DNA of 64,000 nt from an uncultured Pseudomonas sp. (GCF_913774235.1 NZ_CAJYDW010000019.1:186001-250000), one strand, 5' to 3'. Counted from the first letter of the stretch, positions 1-8,676 are shown. Program-made: numbers and translations. The notes: a model not told the origin generated them from the letters alone.

Positions 1-666
1 TATTACCGCGGCCCCGAAGCCGGGCCGCACTTCGCGCCCAATGTCTGGCCGACGGCCATCCCCGGTTTTCGCCAGGCCTATGCCGAGTACTTCGCCGCCA
101 TGAGCGACCTGGCGCGCACCCTGATGCGCCTCTTCGCCCTGGGGCTGGAGTTGCCGGAGACCTACTTCGACAGCCGCATCGATCGCCACATCAGCATGTT
201 CCGCACCCTCTGCTATCCCCACCAGAAGGAGGCGGCGCTGCCCGGCCAGCTGCGCGCCGGGGCCCATACCGACTACGGCAGCCTGACTATCGTCCGTCCC
301 GACGACGCCCCTGGCGGCCTGCAGGTGCGCAATGCCGATGGCGAGTGGGTGGACGTGCCCAAGGTGCCGGGCGGCTTCGTGGTCAACATCGGCGACCTGA
401 TGATGCAGTGGACCAACGATCGCTGGGTCTCGACCCTGCACCGGGTGGTGAATCCACCGGCGGATGCCGGTTGCGATACCCGCCGCCAATCCCTGGTGTT
501 CTTCCATCAGCCCAACTACGACACCCTTATCGAATGCCTGCCCGGCTGCGCTACGCCCGGCACGCCGCCGCGCCACGCGCCCATCACCTCGGGCGATCAC
601 CTGAGATCCAAATTCGTCAAGCAGACCACCTTCGGCGGTACCCAGTCCGGCGTGCGGGTGGCCTGA
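1..666 (+). CDS. 2-oxoglutarate/Fe(II) oxygenase, isopenicillin N synthase family (5' end outside window)
   Basis: The reading frame is open from base 1, so the N-terminus lies upstream of the window; about 221 C-terminal residues are seen. The iron ligands of this family are visible: His and Asp in AHTDYGSL (about 255-280), a distal His in STLHRVVNP (about 430-450), and the 2-oxoglutarate-binding Arg followed two residues later by Ser in RRQSLVFFHQ (about 480-510). Such cytosolic enzymes couple oxidation of an organic substrate to decarboxylation of 2-oxoglutarate. The stop overlaps the ATG of the next gene (TGATG), which argues for translational coupling. The substrate is unknown. The downstream BMP transporter and hydrolase suggest that it oxidises the imported compound, which is inference. 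Confidence 0.85.
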   Translation, partial: YYRGPEAGPHFAPNVWPTAIPGFRQAYAEYFAAMSDLARTLMRLFALGLELPETYFDSRIDRHISMFRTLCYPHQKEAALPGQLRAGAHTDYGSLTIVRPDDAPGGLQVRNADGEWVDVPKVPGGFVVNIGDLMMQWTNDRWVSTLHRVVNPPADAGCDTRRQSLVFFHQPNYDTLIECLPGCATPGTPPRHAPITSGDHLRSKFVKQTTFGGTQSGVRVA

Positions 667-1052
667 TGCCGAGCCTCTCCTACGTCAACGTCTTCGCCCA
701 GGACGTGGTGGCCCTGAGCGGCTTCTACCAGCGGGTGTTCGGCTTTCCCGAGATCGAGGCGATCCGCTCGCCAATCTTCCGCGGCCTTGATACGGGCAAG
801 ACCGCCATCGGCTTCAACGCGCCGGAGGCCTATGAACTGCTGGGGCTGGGCGATTTCGCCGGCAGTGAAGGCTGCCGCTTCCTGCTCAACCTGGAGGTGG
901 ACAGCCGCGCGGAGGTGGATCGGCTGGTGCCGGTGGCCGAGGCCGCCGGTGCGCGCCTGGTGAAGGCGCCCTACGAAACCTACTACCACTGGTACCAGGC
1001 CGTACTGCTGGACCCGGAAGGCAACGTGTTCCGTATCAACCACATGCTGTAG
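666..1052 (+). CDS. VOC (glyoxalase/bleomycin resistance) family protein
   Basis: This 128-residue protein starts at the ATG that overlaps the oxygenase stop. It has the features of a vicinal-oxygen-chelate fold: an N-terminal YVNVFAQDVVALSGFYQRVFGF segment, written here only as its pattern of a beta strand followed by a helix with FYxxVFGF, and a C-terminal LLDPEGNVFRI strand that carries the usual metal-ligand Glu region. VOC proteins bind metal and act as lyases, isomerases, dioxygenases or resistance proteins. The tight coupling to the oxygenase upstream and the transporter 20 bases downstream puts it in the same pathway. The exact reaction cannot be told from the sequence. Confidence 0.8.
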   Translation: MPSLSYVNVFAQDVVALSGFYQRVFGFPEIEAIRSPIFRGLDTGKTAIGFNAPEAYELLGLGDFAGSEGCRFLLNLEVDSRAEVDRLVPVAEAAGARLVKAPYETYYHWYQAVLLDPEGNVFRINHML

Positions 1053-1072
1053 ACAAGACTAAGGACGAGACG

Positions 1073-2164
1073 ATGCTGAGCAGATGGCTGGGAAGAGTGG
1101 CGTGCGTGCTGGCGCTGGTAGGGCTGGGCGCGGTGGCGCGGGCGGACGACGAGGGCTTCACCCTCAAGGGCGAGCCGAAGATCGCCATGCTGTATTTCAC
1201 GGCCAAGAACGACGGCGGCTGGACCCAGGCCATGGACGAGGCGCGGGTGAAGATCGAGAAGGAGCTGGGCATGAAGATCCAGTTCGTGGAAAACGTGCCG
1301 GAAACCGCCTCGGCCATCCGCCCGGCCGCCGAACGCTTCATCAAACGCGGCGCCAATATCGTCATCGGCACCGCCTTCGGCTATTCCGACACCTTCAAGC
1401 AACTGGCCGAGCAATATCCCGAGGTGGCCTTCCTCAATGCTTCGGGCACCACCAACGGGCGCAACCTGGAATCCTTCTACGGTCGTACCTACGAAAGCCA
1501 GTATCTCTGCGGCATGGCCGCGGGCGCGACGTCCAAGACCGGTAAGCTGGGCTTCGTCGCCGCCAATCCCTTCGGCGTGGTGAACTGGACCATCAATGCC
1601 TACGAGCTGGGCGCCCGGCAGATGAATCCCAATGCCACCCTCACGGTGATCTACACCGGCAGCTGGAACGACCCGGTCAAGGAACGCGCCGCCGCCGCGG
1701 CGCTGATCGACCAGGGCGCCGATGTCATCGGCCAGCACGTGGACACCCCCACGCCGCAGATCGTCGCCCAGGAGCGCGGCGTCTATGGCACTGGCCACCA
1801 CCGCGACATGCGCCAATTCGCGCCCAAGGCCACCCTCTGTTCCTCGGTATGGGTCTGGGATCGCTTCCTGGTGCCGGAGCTCAAGCGGGTCATGGCCGGC
1901 AACTGGAAGCCCGCGCCCCATGGCGCCTTCGTCTCCATGGCCGACGGCGGCACCGACATCGCCGGCTTCGGCGACGGCGTACCCAAGGCGGCCCAGGAGA
2001 AGATCCTCGCCGAGCGCGAGGCCATCCTCAAGGGCAAGCAGATCTACGCCGGTCCCCTGAGCGACCGCGACGGCAAGGAGCGGGTCGCCGCCGGCCAGGT
2101 GCTGTCCGACCCGGCGCTGTGGCAGATGGACTGGTTCGTCCAGGGCGTGACGACGCAGAAGTAG
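1073..2164 (+). CDS. BMP-family ABC transporter substrate-binding protein
   Basis: This 363-residue periplasmic binding protein of the BMP/PnrA family has a Sec signal peptide with a likely cleavage after ARA near residue 24. No lipobox Cys is visible, unlike many BMP lipoproteins. The mature protein shows the type-I binding-protein pattern: KIAMLYFTAKNDGGWTQ near the start, NIVIGTAFGYSD, GKLGFVAANPFG and GADVIGQHVDTP. Known BMP proteins bind purine nucleosides or related ring compounds. AAGGACGAG precedes the ATG. It feeds the ATPase and permeases that follow, and a hairpin repeat (2184-2209) separates it from the ATPase gene. Confidence 0.92.
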   Translation: MLSRWLGRVACVLALVGLGAVARADDEGFTLKGEPKIAMLYFTAKNDGGWTQAMDEARVKIEKELGMKIQFVENVPETASAIRPAAERFIKRGANIVIGTAFGYSDTFKQLAEQYPEVAFLNASGTTNGRNLESFYGRTYESQYLCGMAAGATSKTGKLGFVAANPFGVVNWTINAYELGARQMNPNATLTVIYTGSWNDPVKERAAAAALIDQGADVIGQHVDTPTPQIVAQERGVYGTGHHRDMRQFAPKATLCSSVWVWDRFLVPELKRVMAGNWKPAPHGAFVSMADGGTDIAGFGDGVPKAAQEKILAEREAILKGKQIYAGPLSDRDGKERVAAGQVLSDPALWQMDWFVQGVTTQK

Positions 2165-2183
2165 CGGTTCTCTCATGCGTAGG

Positions 2184-2209
2184 GTGGAAAACCGCGCCGC
2201 GTTTTCCAC
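2184..2209. repeat. GTGGAAAA palindromic repeat inside the operon
   Basis: Arms GTGGAAAAC and GTTTTCCAC pair perfectly over 9 bp around an 8-base GC loop. The hairpin lies in the 76-base gap between the binding-protein and ATPase genes. The same palindrome family recurs at 8630, 8677, 14342, 14535, 28807 and 50453. Confidence 0.85.
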
Positions 2210-2240
2210 GAAAGCGATGCCTGGACAGAGGGCGACCCTC

Positions 2241-3755
2241 ATGAAAAGACATAACGCCCTGCAACTGCGTGGCGTCGGCAAGACCTTCGATGGTTTCCAG
2301 GCGCTGCAGCAGGCGGATTTCCTGGTGCGCTGGGGCGAGGTGCATGCGCTGCTCGGCGAGAACGGCGCGGGCAAGTCGACGCTGATGAACATCGCCGCCG
2401 GTCTCTATGCACCGGAGACCGGCGAGTTGCTGATGGACGACAACCCTGTACGGCTGCGCGGCCCGGCGGACGCCGCTCGCTTGCGCATCGGCATGGTCCA
2501 CCAGCACTTCAAGCTGGTCCGGCCCTTCAGCGTCGCCGAGAACGTGCTGCTCGGCCTGCCGGCGGGGGCGGGCAGTCATCGAAGACGCCTGGCCGAGATC
2601 AGCGAGCGCATCCGTGAGCAAGCCGCCGCCCTGGGTTTCGCCATCCGCCCCGAGCAGCGGGTGGCGGAGCTGTCCATCGCCGAGCAGCAGCGGGTGGAGA
2701 TCCTCAAGGTGCTGCTGGCCGGGGCGCGCATCCTCATTCTCGACGAACCCACCGCGGTGCTCACCGATGGCGAGGGCGAGCGGCTGCTGCAGACCCTGCG
2801 CGCCCTGGCCGCGGAAGGCGCGGCGGTGGTACTGGTGACCCATCGCATGCAGGACGCCCTGACCTATGCCGACCGCCTCACGGTGATGCGCGGCGGCCGC
2901 ACCCTGCGCAGCCTGGACCCCGCCGAGGTGTCGGTGGACGAATTGGTGCGCCTCACCGTGGGCGACGCCCAGCCGCTGGCCGATACCCCGCGCAGCACGG
3001 CCGGGGCGCCGCTGCTGACGGTACGTGGCCTGCGGACCCCGGAACGCGGCGGCCGGCGGGCCCTGGACGGCATCGATCTGCAATTGCACGCCGGCGAGAT
3101 CTACGGCATCGCCGGCGTCGGCGGCAACGGCCAGGGCGAGCTGGCCGATGTCTTGATGGGCCTGCCGCAACCCTATGAAGGCGAGGTGCGGCTGGAAGGC
3201 TTCGGCGATCTGGCCGCCACCACCAGCGCCGGGCGCCGCGACTTGCGTATCGCCGCCATTCCCGCCGACCGCTATGGCAGTGCCCTGGCCGGGTCCCTGT
3301 CGGTGGCCGACAACTTCGCCATCGGTGCGGTGCACAGCGGTCGCTTCGGTGGCTTCGCCCGCCTGGATAGAGGCGCCCAGGAGGCGGCGACCCAGACGGC
3401 GGTGGCGCAATTCGATGTCCAGGGCGTGCGCTCGGTGCGGCAGAAGGCGGCGCTGCTGTCGGGCGGCAACGCCCAGAAGCTGGTGATCGCCCGGGAATTC
3501 GGCCGCGAGCCGCGGCTGGTGCTGGCCCACAGCCCCAGCCGGGGCCTGGACGTGCGCGCCGGCGCCGAGGTGCAGGCGCGGCTGCTGGCCGCCCGCGAGG
3601 CCGGCGCCGCGGTGTTGTTGATCAGCGAAGACCTGGACGAGGTACTGGTCCTCGCCGACCGCATCGGGGTGATGAGCGCCGGGCGCCTCGTCGCCGAATT
3701 CCAGCGACCCGCCGATCGCCAGGCGATCGGCCATGCCATGGTGAATCATGCTTGA
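2241..3755 (+). CDS. ABC transporter ATP-binding protein (double ATPase, BMP/ribose type)
   Basis: I choose ATG 2241 because AGAGGG lies 8 bases upstream; an earlier in-frame ATG at 2175 would translate the palindromic repeat. The 504-residue protein carries two ABC domains. The first has Walker A GENGAGKST, a family-typical signature LSIAEQQ, and Walker B ILILDEPTAVLT. The second has a relaxed Walker A (GVGGNGQGE), signature LSGGNAQK and a Walker B without the usual DE (VLAHSPSRGLD), as is common in RbsA/NupA-type ATPases where one site is degenerate. It energises uptake through the two permeases that follow; its end overlaps the first permease by 8 bases. Confidence 0.93.
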   Translation: MKRHNALQLRGVGKTFDGFQALQQADFLVRWGEVHALLGENGAGKSTLMNIAAGLYAPETGELLMDDNPVRLRGPADAARLRIGMVHQHFKLVRPFSVAENVLLGLPAGAGSHRRRLAEISERIREQAAALGFAIRPEQRVAELSIAEQQRVEILKVLLAGARILILDEPTAVLTDGEGERLLQTLRALAAEGAAVVLVTHRMQDALTYADRLTVMRGGRTLRSLDPAEVSVDELVRLTVGDAQPLADTPRSTAGAPLLTVRGLRTPERGGRRALDGIDLQLHAGEIYGIAGVGGNGQGELADVLMGLPQPYEGEVRLEGFGDLAATTSAGRRDLRIAAIPADRYGSALAGSLSVADNFAIGAVHSGRFGGFARLDRGAQEAATQTAVAQFDVQGVRSVRQKAALLSGGNAQKLVIAREFGREPRLVLAHSPSRGLDVRAGAEVQARLLAAREAGAAVLLISEDLDEVLVLADRIGVMSAGRLVAEFQRPADRQAIGHAMVNHA

Positions 3756-4875
3756 ACCCTTGAATCCGCCGCTGGTGCAGAGTTCGGTCGTGCGACCGCG
3801 GCAACCGCTGTTCAGTCGTCGCTACACCCTGGAGATCCGTCAGCAACTGGCCTGGCCCTGGCAGGCCCTGATCCTCGGCCTGGCGCTCTTGCTGGGCCTG
3901 GGTCTGTCGGCCGCCATCCTGGTGCTGGCTGGGGTGCCCGCCGGCGAGCTGCTCAACGAATTCGTGGTCGCCACCCTGTTCGATGCCCAGAGCCTACAGG
4001 CCACCCTGTTCCAGGCCGCGCCGGTGATCCTGGTGGGGCTGGCCGGTTGCCTGGCCTTTCGCGCGCGCTTCTGGAACCTGGGCCTGGAAGGCCAGATGAT
4101 CTGGGGCGCCATCGGCGCCACGGCGGTGTCGCTGTTCGAGATCGGCCCGGAGGCCCTGCGCCTGCCGCTGATGCTGGTCGCGGCGCTGCTCGGCGGGCTG
4201 CTCTGGGCGCTGGCGCCCTTGCTGCTCAAGCTGCGCCTGGGGGTGAACGAGATCATCGCCTCGCTGATGCTCAACTACATCGCTGCCAACTTTCTGCTGC
4301 ACCTGGTGTTCGGCCCCTGGAAGGACCCGCGCGACGCCTTTCCCTATTCGCCGCTGTTCCGCCCCTTCGAGCGGCTGCCGGAATTGCTGCCCGGGTTGAG
4401 CCTGGCGGTGCCCCTGGCGTTGCTGGTAGCGGTGCTGGCTTGGTGGTTCGTGGCCCTGAGTCGCGCCGGGCTGTACCTGAGATTCGTCGACGCCAATCCG
4501 CGGGTGGCGGGCGCCGTGGGCGTGCCGGTGCGCGCCACCATCCTCGCCACGGTGCTGGCCTCCGGTGCCCTGGCCGGGCTGGCCGGCTTCGTGGTGGCAG
4601 CGGGGCAGGAGGGGCGGCTGACCCAGTCCTTCTACCAGGGCTACGGCTTCTCCGGCATCCTCATCGCCTTCCTGGCGCGCAACAACCCGCTGGCCGCGGC
4701 GGTGGTGGCCTTCCTGGTGGCGACCCTGTTCGTCGCCGGGCGCAATCTGCAGGTGTTCTACCAGATCCCCTTCGCCATGGTGCAGCTGATCCAGGCGCTG
4801 ATCGTCATCTGCGTGGCCTCTTCGGACTTCTTCATCCGCCATCGGCTCAGACGCAGCCAGGGAGGTGCCGCTTGA
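3748..4875 (+). CDS. ABC transporter permease (BPD_transp_2 family), subunit 1
   Basis: This 375-residue polytopic membrane protein starts 8 bases before the ATPase stop. About 30-40 cytosolic residues precede the first membrane segment. The family hallmark LGLEGQMIWGAIGA is clear (near residue 112), followed by LRLGVNEIIASLMLNYIA and a C-terminal YGFSGILIAFLARNNP segment. These are the conserved loops of BMP/ribose-type permeases. It pairs with the next gene product to form the translocation channel for the compound bound by the BMP protein. Confidence 0.92.
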   Translation: MLEPLNPPLVQSSVVRPRQPLFSRRYTLEIRQQLAWPWQALILGLALLLGLGLSAAILVLAGVPAGELLNEFVVATLFDAQSLQATLFQAAPVILVGLAGCLAFRARFWNLGLEGQMIWGAIGATAVSLFEIGPEALRLPLMLVAALLGGLLWALAPLLLKLRLGVNEIIASLMLNYIAANFLLHLVFGPWKDPRDAFPYSPLFRPFERLPELLPGLSLAVPLALLVAVLAWWFVALSRAGLYLRFVDANPRVAGAVGVPVRATILATVLASGALAGLAGFVVAAGQEGRLTQSFYQGYGFSGILIAFLARNNPLAAAVVAFLVATLFVAGRNLQVFYQIPFAMVQLIQALIVICVASSDFFIRHRLRRSQGGAA

Positions 4876-5798
4876 ACCTGCTCGCCAGCTGGCTGGGTAA
4901 CGTACCCGACTTCGCCGTGCCCTACGCCCTGGCGGCGCTGGGGCTGATCCTCACCGAGCGATCCGGGGTGCTGGCCCTGCATGCCGAGGGGCTGATGCTG
5001 GTCGGCGCCCTGTTCGGCATAGGGGCGCAACTGGCGCTGGGCAATGCCGGCCTGGCGCTGCTGGCGGCCATGGGCGCGGCGGCGCTGGTCTCGCTGCTGT
5101 TCGCGGTCATGGTGATCTGGCTGCGCATCAACCAGGTGATCGCCGGCCTGACCCTGGTGTTCTTCTGCCAGGGCCTCACCGGCCTGCTCGGCACCCTCTG
5201 GGGCTGGACCAACCAGCCGGTGGCCGGCCTGCCAGCGCTGGCACTCTGGCCACTCTCCGATTTGCCGCTGGTGGGTCGGCTGTTCCAGCAGAACCTGCTG
5301 GTCTACCTGACCCCGCTGATCTTCCTCGCCGTCATCGCCTGGCTCGAACGCACCACCCCCGGCCTGCGCCTGCGGGCGGTGGGCGAGAATCCCCAGGCGG
5401 CCGATGCGGCGGGGCTCTCGGTGGCGGGCTATCGGCTGCTGGCGATCCTGGCCGGCGCGGCCCTGGTGGGTCTCGCCGGGGGCTACATCGCCGTGCTCAG
5501 CACCAAGCTGTGGATCGCCGAGATGACCGGCGGTCGCGGCTGGATCGCCGTGGCCCTGGTGATCTTCGCGCGCTGGTCGCCCTGGCGCGCCCTGGCCGGG
5601 GCGCTGCTGTTCGGCTGCATCGAGGCGCTGATTCCGCAACTGGCCGCCGCCGGGGTGCGGCTGTCGCAATACTTCATCCTGATGGCGCCCTATGCCGTCA
5701 CCCTCGGCGTGATGATCTGGGTCGCCCTGGCCGGGCGTGACCGCCTGAGCCAACCCGGCGCCCTGGGCGAAGCCTTTGTCCGTGAGGAGCGCCGATGA
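4872..5798 (+). CDS. ABC transporter permease (BPD_transp_2 family), subunit 2
   Basis: I place the start at TTG 4872, which overlaps the previous stop (TTGA) and is preceded by GGAGGTG at 4861. This gives 308 residues, the usual length for the second permease of BMP systems. It shows LTERSGVLALHAEGLML near the N-terminus, LRINQVIAGLTLVFFCQGL, and a C-terminal MTGGRGWIAVALVIFARWSP loop, all typical of the family. Starts further upstream in the same frame would run inside the first permease and are not credible. The stop overlaps the ATG of the hydrolase gene (ATGA). Confidence 0.9.
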   Translation: MNLLASWLGNVPDFAVPYALAALGLILTERSGVLALHAEGLMLVGALFGIGAQLALGNAGLALLAAMGAAALVSLLFAVMVIWLRINQVIAGLTLVFFCQGLTGLLGTLWGWTNQPVAGLPALALWPLSDLPLVGRLFQQNLLVYLTPLIFLAVIAWLERTTPGLRLRAVGENPQAADAAGLSVAGYRLLAILAGAALVGLAGGYIAVLSTKLWIAEMTGGRGWIAVALVIFARWSPWRALAGALLFGCIEALIPQLAAAGVRLSQYFILMAPYAVTLGVMIWVALAGRDRLSQPGALGEAFVREERR

Positions 5799-6508
5799 GC
5801 CTGCGTGCTTTCGTCTACGAGGAACCCCGGCTGCTGGCGCGGGCGGACTTCGCCGATTACCTGGACCTGGCCACCACCGCGGTGCTGTCCATCGACCTGC
5901 ACCGCGGCCACCTGGACGCCACGCCGGATTGCCCCTGCCCGGCGCCCCGCGCCCGTGACCTGGTGGCGCCGGTGGATGCCTTCCACCGCCAGGCGCGGGC
6001 CCTGGGCGTGCGCATCGTCCACGTGAAGTCGGTGCTGCGCACCAATGGCGCCGATGACCTGGGCGGCATTCCCGCGGCCTGGCGGCGGACCTTTCCGCTG
6101 CACGTCGGGCCGATTCCCAATGCCGACGCCCATGCCCTGGAAGGCTCGCCCTGGACCGAGCTGCTCACCGAGGTGCTGCCCGAAGACCTGCGGGTGGAAA
6201 ACAAGCGGCGGCTGTCGGCCTTCTATCCCACCGACCTCGATTTTCTGCTGCGCAACCAGCGCATCACCACCGTGGTGCTGGACGGTGGCTTCACCGACTG
6301 CTGCGTACTCAACACCGCCTTCGACGCCAGCAACCGCACCTACCGGGTGATCGTCTTGCGCGACTTGGTGCGGGGGACCGACGAAGGTCTGGAGCGGGCG
6401 GCGTTGAGCATGGTCTCTCTGCACCTGGGACTGGTGATGGAATCCCAGGATCTGCTCGCGGCCTGGGGCGAGGACGGTGCCGTCAGGGCAGCGTCGTCAT
6501 CCGGCTAA
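5795..6508 (+). CDS. Isochorismatase-family cysteine hydrolase
   Basis: This 237-residue cytosolic hydrolase starts at an ATG overlapping the permease stop. The catalytic triad of the family is present: Asp34 (SIDLHRGH), Lys137 (VENKRR) and a nucleophile Cys170 in GGFTDCCVLNTAFDA. Members hydrolyse amides, ureides, nicotinamide or isochorismate. Its place as the last gene of an uptake operon that also holds an oxygenase suggests a late amide or ureide cleavage step; that assignment is inference. The 3' end overlaps the convergent glycosyltransferase gene by 26 bases. Confidence 0.88.
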   Translation: MSLRAFVYEEPRLLARADFADYLDLATTAVLSIDLHRGHLDATPDCPCPAPRARDLVAPVDAFHRQARALGVRIVHVKSVLRTNGADDLGGIPAAWRRTFPLHVGPIPNADAHALEGSPWTELLTEVLPEDLRVENKRRLSAFYPTDLDFLLRNQRITTVVLDGGFTDCCVLNTAFDASNRTYRVIVLRDLVRGTDEGLERAALSMVSLHLGLVMESQDLLAAWGEDGAVRAASSSG

Positions 6509-8162
6509 AGGCGCGGAAACGCTCCTTGAGATTGCCGGGCCGGGCGCCCTGCCAGAGCAGGTGCCAGCCCGGCGGCACCGCCACCGGTTCGTGCCACTCG
6601 TCCTGCACCACCAGCACCTGGCAGGGCACCTGGCGCAGGCTGACCTGTTCCTGCGGGGGATAACCGCTGTAGACGTGCAGCATGGAGCGCTCCGACTCGC
6701 CCAGGCCGTAACTGGCCACGCAGTCCGCCGCCGGGAGTACCCGCTGCAACTCGGTGAAAGGCCGCGCGTAGCTGTTGCCCAGGTCGACCCAGGGCAGCCA
6801 CAGGGTATTGGCCAGGGTCCAGCTGAGGGTCAGGCCGACGAACCAGGTGCTGGCAGCGCCCAACTGTGCACGCAGCCCGAGCGCTACGCCCCAGCCGACC
6901 AGGGCCAGCAGGCCGACCGCCCAGGCCAGGGGGCTCAGTGACAGGCGTTCCGCGATCGGCAGGTGATCGCGCACCAGATGCGGCCAGGGCAAGGCCCAGC
7001 CCAGGGCCAGACCGATACCGCCCAGGGCCAGCAGGGCAATGACAGGGGTCCAGAACGCGTAGCTGGCGTCACGGCCGAGGCGGGCGATGGCCGGTGGTGG
7101 CTCCAGCCGCGCTGCCAGCAGCGCCAGGGCAGGAAACAGCGGCAGCAGATAGAGGCTGCGGAAGACCGCCGACTTGAGCAGCACCCCCAGGCAGACGAAG
7201 GCGTAAAGCACCACCGTGGCCAATCCCGGATGCCGGCCCAGCCGCCTCAGGGGGCTGCCGCCGCGGCGATACAGCTGCCAGAGCGTGGCGCCGAGCAGGA
7301 CCAGTCCGGTGGGAAAGGACAGCGCCGCCAGGTCCGCCAGGCTGGAAAGCAGGCCGTCGGTATCGCTGTTGCGTGCCTCCAGGCCGAAGAAGCGGCCGAT
7401 GTTGTTGGTCCATAGCCAGGTATGGAACAGCTCCGGTGCCTGGCGCCAGAGCAGCGCCGGCCAGATCAGCAGCCAGGGCAGGGCGGCGAGAATGGCCGCG
7501 AGCAGCCAGCGACGAGTGGCCGGCTCGACCAGGCGCTGTGGCCAGCAGAGCGCGCAGAGTCCTCCGGTGAGACCCAGCACCCCCGGTACCAGCAGGCCCT
7601 TGCTCATGAAGGCGATACCCAGGCCGCTGCCGAACAGCAGCCCGCGCTGCCAAGGGTTTTCGCCATCGTGGAGATAGGCGGCGAGGCCGGCCAAGCCCAG
7701 GGTGGCGCCGGCCAGCTGGGGCACGTCGGCAATCAACAGATGGCTGTGCTGCACCACGCCGAGCATGCCCAGCAGGGCGAGCAATGCCTGGCGGGCACGC
7801 CCGGGCAGCAGCTGTTGGGTCAGCCAGGCCAGGGCCGCCAGGGTCACCAGCATCCAGCCCAGCACCGCCAGCCGCGCGCCGTCCGGCTCACCGAGCCAGG
7901 GCGAGAACAGCGAGGCGGTGAGGGCGCCGCTCCAGTACATCAGCGGCGGCTTTTCCATGAAGGGCGCATCGCCCACCCGGGGGATCAGCCAGTCCGGGGT
8001 GGTGAGGAAATTCCACACCATACCGAAGGAGTAGGGCTCGTCGGCCTTCCACAACCCACGGCCGAACAGCCCGGCGAGCAGGTAGGCGGCCAGGCAGCAG
8101 AGCAGCAGCGTCCGCTCCAGTTGTGCGGCTCTTGGGGCGGCAGGGGAAGAAGAGGGGAGCAC
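6483..8162 (-). CDS. ArnT/PMT-like membrane glycosyltransferase (GT83 type)
   Basis: This large polytopic membrane protein resembles ArnT and other dolichyl/undecaprenyl-phosphate sugar transferases, which move a lipid-linked sugar onto lipid A or another envelope acceptor on the periplasmic side. The N-terminal membrane helix is followed by GLWKADEPYS, the acidic first loop expected for the catalytic Asp/Glu, then PFMEKPPLMYWSGAL, typical of the family. About a dozen hydrophobic segments follow, and a soluble C-terminal domain of about 100 residues. The frame stays open to 8270, but that ATG lies inside a REP palindrome; I prefer GTG 8162 (559 residues), though the start remains uncertain. 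No arn operon is nearby. Confidence 0.8.
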   Translation of the reverse strand: MLPSSSPAAPRAAQLERTLLLCCLAAYLLAGLFGRGLWKADEPYSFGMVWNFLTTPDWLIPRVGDAPFMEKPPLMYWSGALTASLFSPWLGEPDGARLAVLGWMLVTLAALAWLTQQLLPGRARQALLALLGMLGVVQHSHLLIADVPQLAGATLGLAGLAAYLHDGENPWQRGLLFGSGLGIAFMSKGLLVPGVLGLTGGLCALCWPQRLVEPATRRWLLAAILAALPWLLIWPALLWRQAPELFHTWLWTNNIGRFFGLEARNSDTDGLLSSLADLAALSFPTGLVLLGATLWQLYRRGGSPLRRLGRHPGLATVVLYAFVCLGVLLKSAVFRSLYLLPLFPALALLAARLEPPPAIARLGRDASYAFWTPVIALLALGGIGLALGWALPWPHLVRDHLPIAERLSLSPLAWAVGLLALVGWGVALGLRAQLGAASTWFVGLTLSWTLANTLWLPWVDLGNSYARPFTELQRVLPAADCVASYGLGESERSMLHVYSGYPPQEQVSLRQVPCQVLVVQDEWHEPVAVPPGWHLLWQGARPGNLKERFRAFSRMTTLP

Positions 8163-8256
8163 GGCAGGGACTCTTGGCAGAATCCTGCCGGTATACGGGA
8201 TTTGGCTTAGAGGGGGCTTAAGGATGTGACGGGGGGATGACGGGTATGGGCAGGGG

Positions 8257-8325
8257 GCAATCGCGGCCATGGGCCGCTCCTACAGATCCGATCAACCTGT
8301 AGGAGCGGCCCATGGCCGCGATTGC
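8257..8325. repeat. REP inverted pair
   Basis: Arms 8257-8284 and 8298-8325 are perfect 28-base inverted copies of the Pseudomonas REP core (GGCCGCTCCTAC / GTAGGAGCGGCC) around a 13-base loop. It sits upstream of the glycosyltransferase gene and would fold into a very stable hairpin in RNA or single-stranded DNA. Confidence 0.95.
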
Positions 8326-8390
8326 TTTTGGTGTCTTGGCTGGTTATCGAGGTCTGTTGAGGCTTTTTGTTTCGCCCACCCGGGCGAGTC

Positions 8391-8414
8391 ACTTTTGCCA
8401 ATCGCGGCAAAAGT
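8391..8414. repeat. End hairpin of composite copy 1, left
   Basis: Arms ACTTTTGCC (8391-8399) and GGCAAAAGT (8406-8414) pair perfectly. A smaller stem, TCGCCC with GGGCGA (8372-8387), precedes it. The same two-stem layout is found at the other three ends of the composite copies. Confidence 0.8.
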
Positions 8415-8629
8415 AACCAAAAACGCTTGCCCCGGACATCCGGCCCTGCGCTGCGCTCCGGGTCCGCTCACGCCAGCGCCGTTCCGGGGTCGGTCCAGAT
8501 GGGCCGTCCATGGCCCACTGGACCTCTCGCCGCATCCCTGCGGCTCGACCCACTCCACGGCACTGGCGTTCGCCCTCCTGAACGGGGCGATTTCGCCAGC
8601 CTGAAAATTTTGGTTGAGGAGCCCGTAGC

Positions 8630-8655
8630 GTGGACAACGCCGGAGCCTTGTCCAC
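8630..8655. repeat. GTGGACAA palindrome
   Basis: Arms GTGGACAA (8630-8637) and TTGTCCAC (8648-8655). This is the C/G-substituted subtype of the GTGGAAAA palindrome, with both arms changed so that pairing is kept. Confidence 0.75.
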
Positions 8656-8676
8656 TGATGGTGTGGGTGCCTACCA

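Noticed and set aside
983-2392. Minus-strand frame of 469 codons opposite the BMP gene
   Set aside because: It overlaps three well-supported plus-strand genes and shows no family features.
4047-4871. Extended N-terminus for the second permease
   Set aside because: The frame is open far upstream, but that part overlaps the first permease in another frame and has Arg/Gly-rich sequence. TTG 4872 with GGAGGTG fits.
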